64,000 bases of DNA, from assembly GCA_007922305.1 (NCBI GenBank), contig ML677385.1, forward strand, positions 6,226,336 through 6,290,335, given 5' to 3'. A program made the position numbers and the translations under genes. Shown piece by piece: positions 60,170 through 64,000 of this stretch. This stretch comes from Dermatemys mawii (Eukaryota; Chordata; Testudines; Dermatemydidae). Within the stretch, counting starts at the first letter, position 1. Each line of letters opens with the position of its first letter. The notes beneath the pieces were generated by a model. The model had not been told where the DNA came from. It did no database searches and worked only from the letters and a program-made list of their open reading frames with translations.

Positions 60170-62189
60170 GGCGCTTTGAATTTGCTCTCTAGTGTTGCCG
60201 GATCCAGCGAGTGAACCTTTAGCCGCGAACGTGATTTTTAGTATTTCATTATTTGCAAATGGCAGGGGCTTGACAGGCTTTAATTCAGGCCCCGCAGCTG
60301 ATGTTAATGATACACTTCCAGCGAGGAAACGAGGCGCATTAGCAGTTCCGCTAATGAGTAATATCAGTCTGCCTTTCGTACCCTCTGTTTAAACAAGGGA
60401 GAGCAGCGGGCCCCTTTACACACAGCTATATCTATTTGGACTTTGTGTCCATTCCTTACAGATGAGGCAGCGCACGGGGCGGCTACTAACCGTCTTTAAA
60501 ACCCTAAATCACTCTCTCCAGGCTGCTGCTCTATTGAAAACATTACGAGCCGTGCATCTGGAAACCAGTAAATCTGTCCGGAACCCGTCTTTCCAGTGAA
60601 ATAACTCCTTTTGAATGATAGCGCGCTATCTAATCTCTACAGATTTTTGTGCCCTCACCGCACTTTTTGTGGACTTCATCATTGAAAGCTAACTATTCTG
60701 GAGGGGGAAGGGGAACATGCTATTTCATTAATATGCGTTTGTTCCAGGCATGGGACTTCACACAAAAGACTTATCTAAGGAGAGGAGGGAAAAATGTTTG
60801 AGAACACGGGGTTTTCCTGCTGTTTTATTTCCTGTAGCTCCCTGAACGGGTGTGAAGTGTTGTGTTCAACACACAAGCTGGGCTTCTTCCCCATTAAACA
60901 GCAAAGTAATCATTTGCATATCGTAGACTCCGACAAAGGAAATGACTTTACTCGAGAAGCATAGATGCTCTAGGAAACGTTATGGATTAAATTCCCCCCC
61001 GGTCAACCATCCATTACTGGCTCGTCTGCATGTGTAAAAAGAGGGTCGTGCCTCCCGTTTGAAGGACTCTATTTTTGTAAGAGAGGAAGAGCTGAGAGAT
61101 ATCCTGTGCATTAAAGTCTTCCCCTACTTATTAACCCAGCATTTAACAGCAGGATGCAGGCTGAAGCTCAGTCAAAAGAAACGACTCAACCTCCAAAGAG
61201 CAATTAAAATCCTGCACTGGAATAAATCATGCGCCGCGATAATCCTGTTAATAAAACGCAGCTTGTCCTGACACTTCACTCATGCAGCAAACTAGAATTT
61301 AATGGGGGTGGCGATGGCATTAGAAAGGGAAGAAAGGAAGAAAAGGCATTTCCCCTCGGTCGCTGGATGCCACAATCCGGTTACCTCTCACCTGCCTTTG
61401 CTGCTGTACCACACAGCGCCTATCCTCTCTGACTGCTAATACTCTTCCAGCGAGCCTGCTAATGATTTCTTTCCCTGGAGTAAGCAGGCGTCATTTGAAT
61501 GACTCAAAGCACTCGCAGCAGCTCCAATGCAGGGTTTGGTGCTTAATCAAATCAAGGGGAGGGGAGCTCAGCAACCCACTTGCTATTTTTAACCCATGTG
61601 CAAACGTTAGAAGGGAGTTTTCTTGTAGATCCGCTCTGCCGAGGCACCTCTTCAGTGTAACTCGTACTGTATAAGCTTTCTCAGCAGTTGGTCGGGTGGG
61701 TGATCTCGAAGGCACATGCTTGTTATTGTAATGCACTTTCTGCTATTGTGTATTCCTAATGTAGTTTTTTCTCTTCCCAGTTTAAAACGCACTCTCTAGC
61801 GTGCAGATCTCTCCTGATTTGGGTGTATGTAAGGTGCATGGGGCATGTTTGGGGATCGGCGTAGACTTTGCCAGTTGATTGGTTTCTTAGTTCCAATTAA
61901 ATGCATTGGAGGAACTTTTTAAAAAAATTGTCGATAGCTTGGAATGGTTCTTAATTTTGTGTCTGTGTACTAGGGAAAAAGATCTATCTCCTCTGACCTA
62001 TAAATGCCCTCAATTTGCTCCTTTATTGCAGGGTATCTCTTCCCTTTAGCGTTTAGCGTAGGCAGCTCACTCCCCACACCAATCCTGCATTTATTATTAA
62101 TTACTTGGAGGGAGGCTGGCTGGCTGGCTGTTCCACTGTGCTGTTTGCACTTCCTCCTAGATCAATCTTCTCAACTTTTGTTTTAATAG
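60170..62189 (+). other. Last part of putative BCOR intron 1
   Basis: Repeat-free intronic sequence directly upstream of the first coding exon. Dense AT-rich transcription-factor-like motifs (ATTTGCAT near 60914, TGACTCA near 61500, several TTAATAAA) suggest conserved regulatory DNA. A 14-bp palindrome GATAGCGCGCTATC lies at 60617-60630. No further exon was recognised. Confidence 0.4.
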
Positions 62190-62319
62190 AATAGAAAACC
62201 GTGAAGAAAAAGCAGCGCTTTTAAGACGACGTCATGCTTTCTGCAACTCCCCTGTATGGCAACGTTCATAGCTGGATGAGCAATGAAAGGGTCCGCATGT
62301 GTGGAATTAATGAAGACAG
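62190..62319 (+). CDS. BCOR: BCOR exon with start codon (UTR 62190-62233, coding 62234-62319)
   Basis: BCOR is the nuclear BCL6 corepressor and a scaffold of the variant Polycomb complex PRC1.1 (with PCGF1, RING1/RNF2, KDM2B), which ubiquitinates histone H2A. This exon encodes the N-terminus [15 protein letters not shown] followed by [13 protein letters not shown], which I recognise as nearly identical to the known vertebrate BCOR N-terminus. The acceptor is a pyrimidine-rich tract ending TTTTAATAG at 62189, and the donor is ACAG|GTAAAT at 62320. The start is supported by an in-frame TAA at 62222-62224, G at -3, and family agreement. The exon ends two bases into codon 29, and exon 3 completes that codon as Arg. 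The later BCL6-binding, ankyrin and PUFD parts lie beyond the window. Confidence 0.93.
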
Positions 62320-63852
62320 GTAAATACTTAAGCTTCTGGCAAGTTAAACCACGCCAAGATTCTGTGATGTGAGATTTCAGAGTTCATTTGCTTTCCTAAT
62401 GCCTGAGTAGATAGCTGCCTTCTTGCATCGAGATCAGGCCAGCATTGGAGGGAGTAGAGGGGGGACGGACGTGTGTGTGACAGCAGTAGACTAGCCAGTG
62501 ATTTACTGTTTAACAGGCAACCTGGTTCAGTGAAGCAGTAGTGCCCTTTAAAAGAGATTACTCCCCTAAGCAGCCTTTAAATGCACTTTTACACTTAATT
62601 TATTATTTCATTCTTATGGAGGAGTATTAATCCAGATACATGTTCTTTTAACTCTAAATGCTAGGCATGCCAGTCCCATGTGATTTGCTTCTCAGTGCCT
62701 TAAAACAAATGGCTTGCCCAGTGATTACAAATAGAAACAATGGCCTTTTTATCTAGGTACTGGATTCCTTATAGTCACCCCCATATGTTATTTTTTTTCT
62801 CTTAATGCTATTAATTCAAGAATCTTAGTTATGCTTCTTAATACATATTTTCCAACTTGACTTTTTGGCTAGTGGAACACCACCAACTTGAAATTTAGTA
62901 TATTTAAAAACAATAATCCTCAACAGTACTTTCAGAGACTACACTTAGCTTTGAGTAACCCTACCAACTTTTGTGATATTTTTTTTAATAGTAATATTTT
63001 CCTGTTTCTTCCCCACCCCTCCTGTTTTTTAAATAACTTTCTTCTTTGTTGCTTACTGACAACCCCCCAGAAACAGGGGTTTTGGGATTTGTACAGAGGA
63101 AAACAGTGAAAGTGACTATTTGCCAGCTCTGTGCTCGCACAAAATAAAGAAACTGGGGACAAAAGTTTTGCTACTGTTTTTCCCAGTTGCTTCCAGGTAT
63201 AGTAATTTAGGGGTTATCAGTAACAGATTAAAAAAATCAGAAGTGTAATTTTAATTTTTTTCAAATTGCTGTTAGCTCTTTAAGTATCAGATGATTGAAA
63301 CCGTCTCTCTTTGTGTAATGATGAAACTTTCCTTCTGCTTCATGTCAGCTGTTTTATTCATGGGATTTTAAAGTTGGCACCAAAGTATATTCTTTATCAG
63401 TGTTTTCTGTGGTAAAAAGTTCCAGCCCTGCAACACTGGTATGGTGCAGATGTGGAGCTGCTTCTTTAGCATGGAATAGGTGACACTTGTATGATGCTAG
63501 TATGTATTTAATTTTCTCTTCTCCAGCATTTAGAGATGGTATGTGAATACGATACGTTAAATGACATAATTATCACTAGAGATTAAGTTTTAAAAAAAAC
63601 TAACGAGTTGCTTGCGTTTGGGATATGTTCTTTTGAAGTGGACTAAAATATTTTCTTAATGTCAACCTTTTTTACCTTGAATCTATTCTCAGGCAGTATT
63701 TAAATATCATTATTTTTTGTGAGTTAATGTAGAGGTTAGAGACAATTTCATATGGGATTGTTATGGGGAAATTGAAATATGGAGCCTTACAATCTTTTAT
63801 TAATATTATATGCAAGGAATATTTTCAAACAGTAAGCTTTCATTTTTAATAG
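62320..63852 (+). other. BCOR: BCOR intron between the first two coding exons
   Basis: A 1,533-bp AT-rich intron starting GTAAAT and ending TTTTTAATAG. T-runs occur near 62791 and 62981. No element was recognised in it. Confidence 0.85.
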
Positions 63853-63931
63853 GAAAATTCCAGTAAATGATGGCGATGCTCCGAAAAGCAGACTGGAATT
63901 GAGGGAAGAAAATCACCTGAATCACAGTGTG
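63853..63931 (+). CDS. BCOR: BCOR second coding exon
   Basis: Completes codon 29 (Arg) and adds [19 protein letters not shown] then NHLNHSV, ending after codon 55 in phase 0. This follows the known BCOR sequence (RKILVNDGD...RLELREEN in mammals). The acceptor is TTTAATAG at 63851-63852 and the donor GTG|GTAAGA at 63932. At 79 nt it is too short to stand out as an open frame by itself. The next exon, not in the window, should continue with Val-Asp. The encoded region precedes any named BCOR domain. Confidence 0.92.
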
Positions 63932-64000
63932 GTAAGAGATTAATAGCTTTAGACTGAAATAACATCTGATTATTTTTTTATTTCATTTTTGTATGATATT
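63932..64000 (+). other. BCOR: Start of the next BCOR intron
   Basis: Begins GTAAGA and runs AT-rich to the window edge. The large fourth exon of BCOR should lie further right. Confidence 0.85.

Larger units (their letters stand above)
58200..60170. promoter_or_regulatory. BCOR: CpG-rich block, possible alternative BCOR promoter
   Basis: CG-dense sequence 2-4 kb upstream of the first coding exon. It contains the TATA/MEF2-like box at 58914-58923 and a strong donor at 59052. A G-run cluster at 59928-59950 closes it on the right. Assignment as an alternative BCOR promoter is inference from position and motifs. Confidence 0.4.

Noticed and set aside
1..64000. CRISPR arrays, prophage, operons or other prokaryotic systems
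   Set aside because: No regularly spaced direct repeats with unique spacers, and all genic evidence is vertebrate.

Overview
The window is vertebrate nuclear DNA, most likely from a turtle or a close sauropsid relative. The evidence is CR1 LINE remnants, an L2-type LINE relic, amniote MIR SINEs, and hAT-type non-autonomous transposons of a kind I recall from turtle genomes, alongside intron-containing genes and dense CpG islands. There is no bacterial or phage content. Long open frames in the CpG-rich parts are by-products of high GC.

Only one protein-coding gene can be recognised with confidence: the 5' end of BCOR (BCL6 corepressor, a subunit of the variant Polycomb complex PRC1.1), on the + strand at the right edge. 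Two short coding exons are visible, 62190-62319 (ATG at 62234) and 63853-63931. They join in phase to encode the first 55 residues, and the gene continues beyond the window. A GC-rich block at 40.4-42.9 kb looks like the main BCOR promoter and untranslated first exon, with candidate donors at 42107 and 42690. That gives an intron 1 of roughly 20 kb. A second CpG-rich block at 58.2-60.2 kb has a TATA/MEF2-like box and a strong donor, and could be an alternative first exon.

The remaining sequence, about 1-40 kb, is non-coding upstream DNA. CpG-rich blocks lie near 0-1, 3.3-4.9, 5.1-5.9, 7.3-8.7, 11.8-12.7, 13.9-15.7, 28.0-28.7, 30.2-32.1 and 33.1-33.7 kb, and more lie within intron 1 (44.4-45.2, 54.7-57.4 and 58.2-60.2 kb). 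They are separated by AT-richer DNA with old repeats: MIR at 1.85, 37.8 and 48.1 kb; an L2-type LINE relic on the minus strand at 10.4-11.2 kb; a CR1 relic at 22.8-23.65 kb; hAT-type MITEs at 20.58 and 27.23 kb with 8-bp target duplications; and an internally deleted endonuclease/reverse transcriptase LINE at 36.8-37.3 kb. A 400-N assembly gap (32134-32533) sits in a G-rich minisatellite with a unit of about 39 bp.

The most interesting small structures are a perfect 34-bp inverted repeat with a 9-nt loop (22319-22395), a start-stop element (ATG-TAG) plus an 11-codon upstream ORF in the putative BCOR leader, and five CCGGGG units just inside putative intron 1. The layout fits a developmental regulator with a large CpG-rich regulatory domain. 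I see no evidence of a wholly new gene system here.
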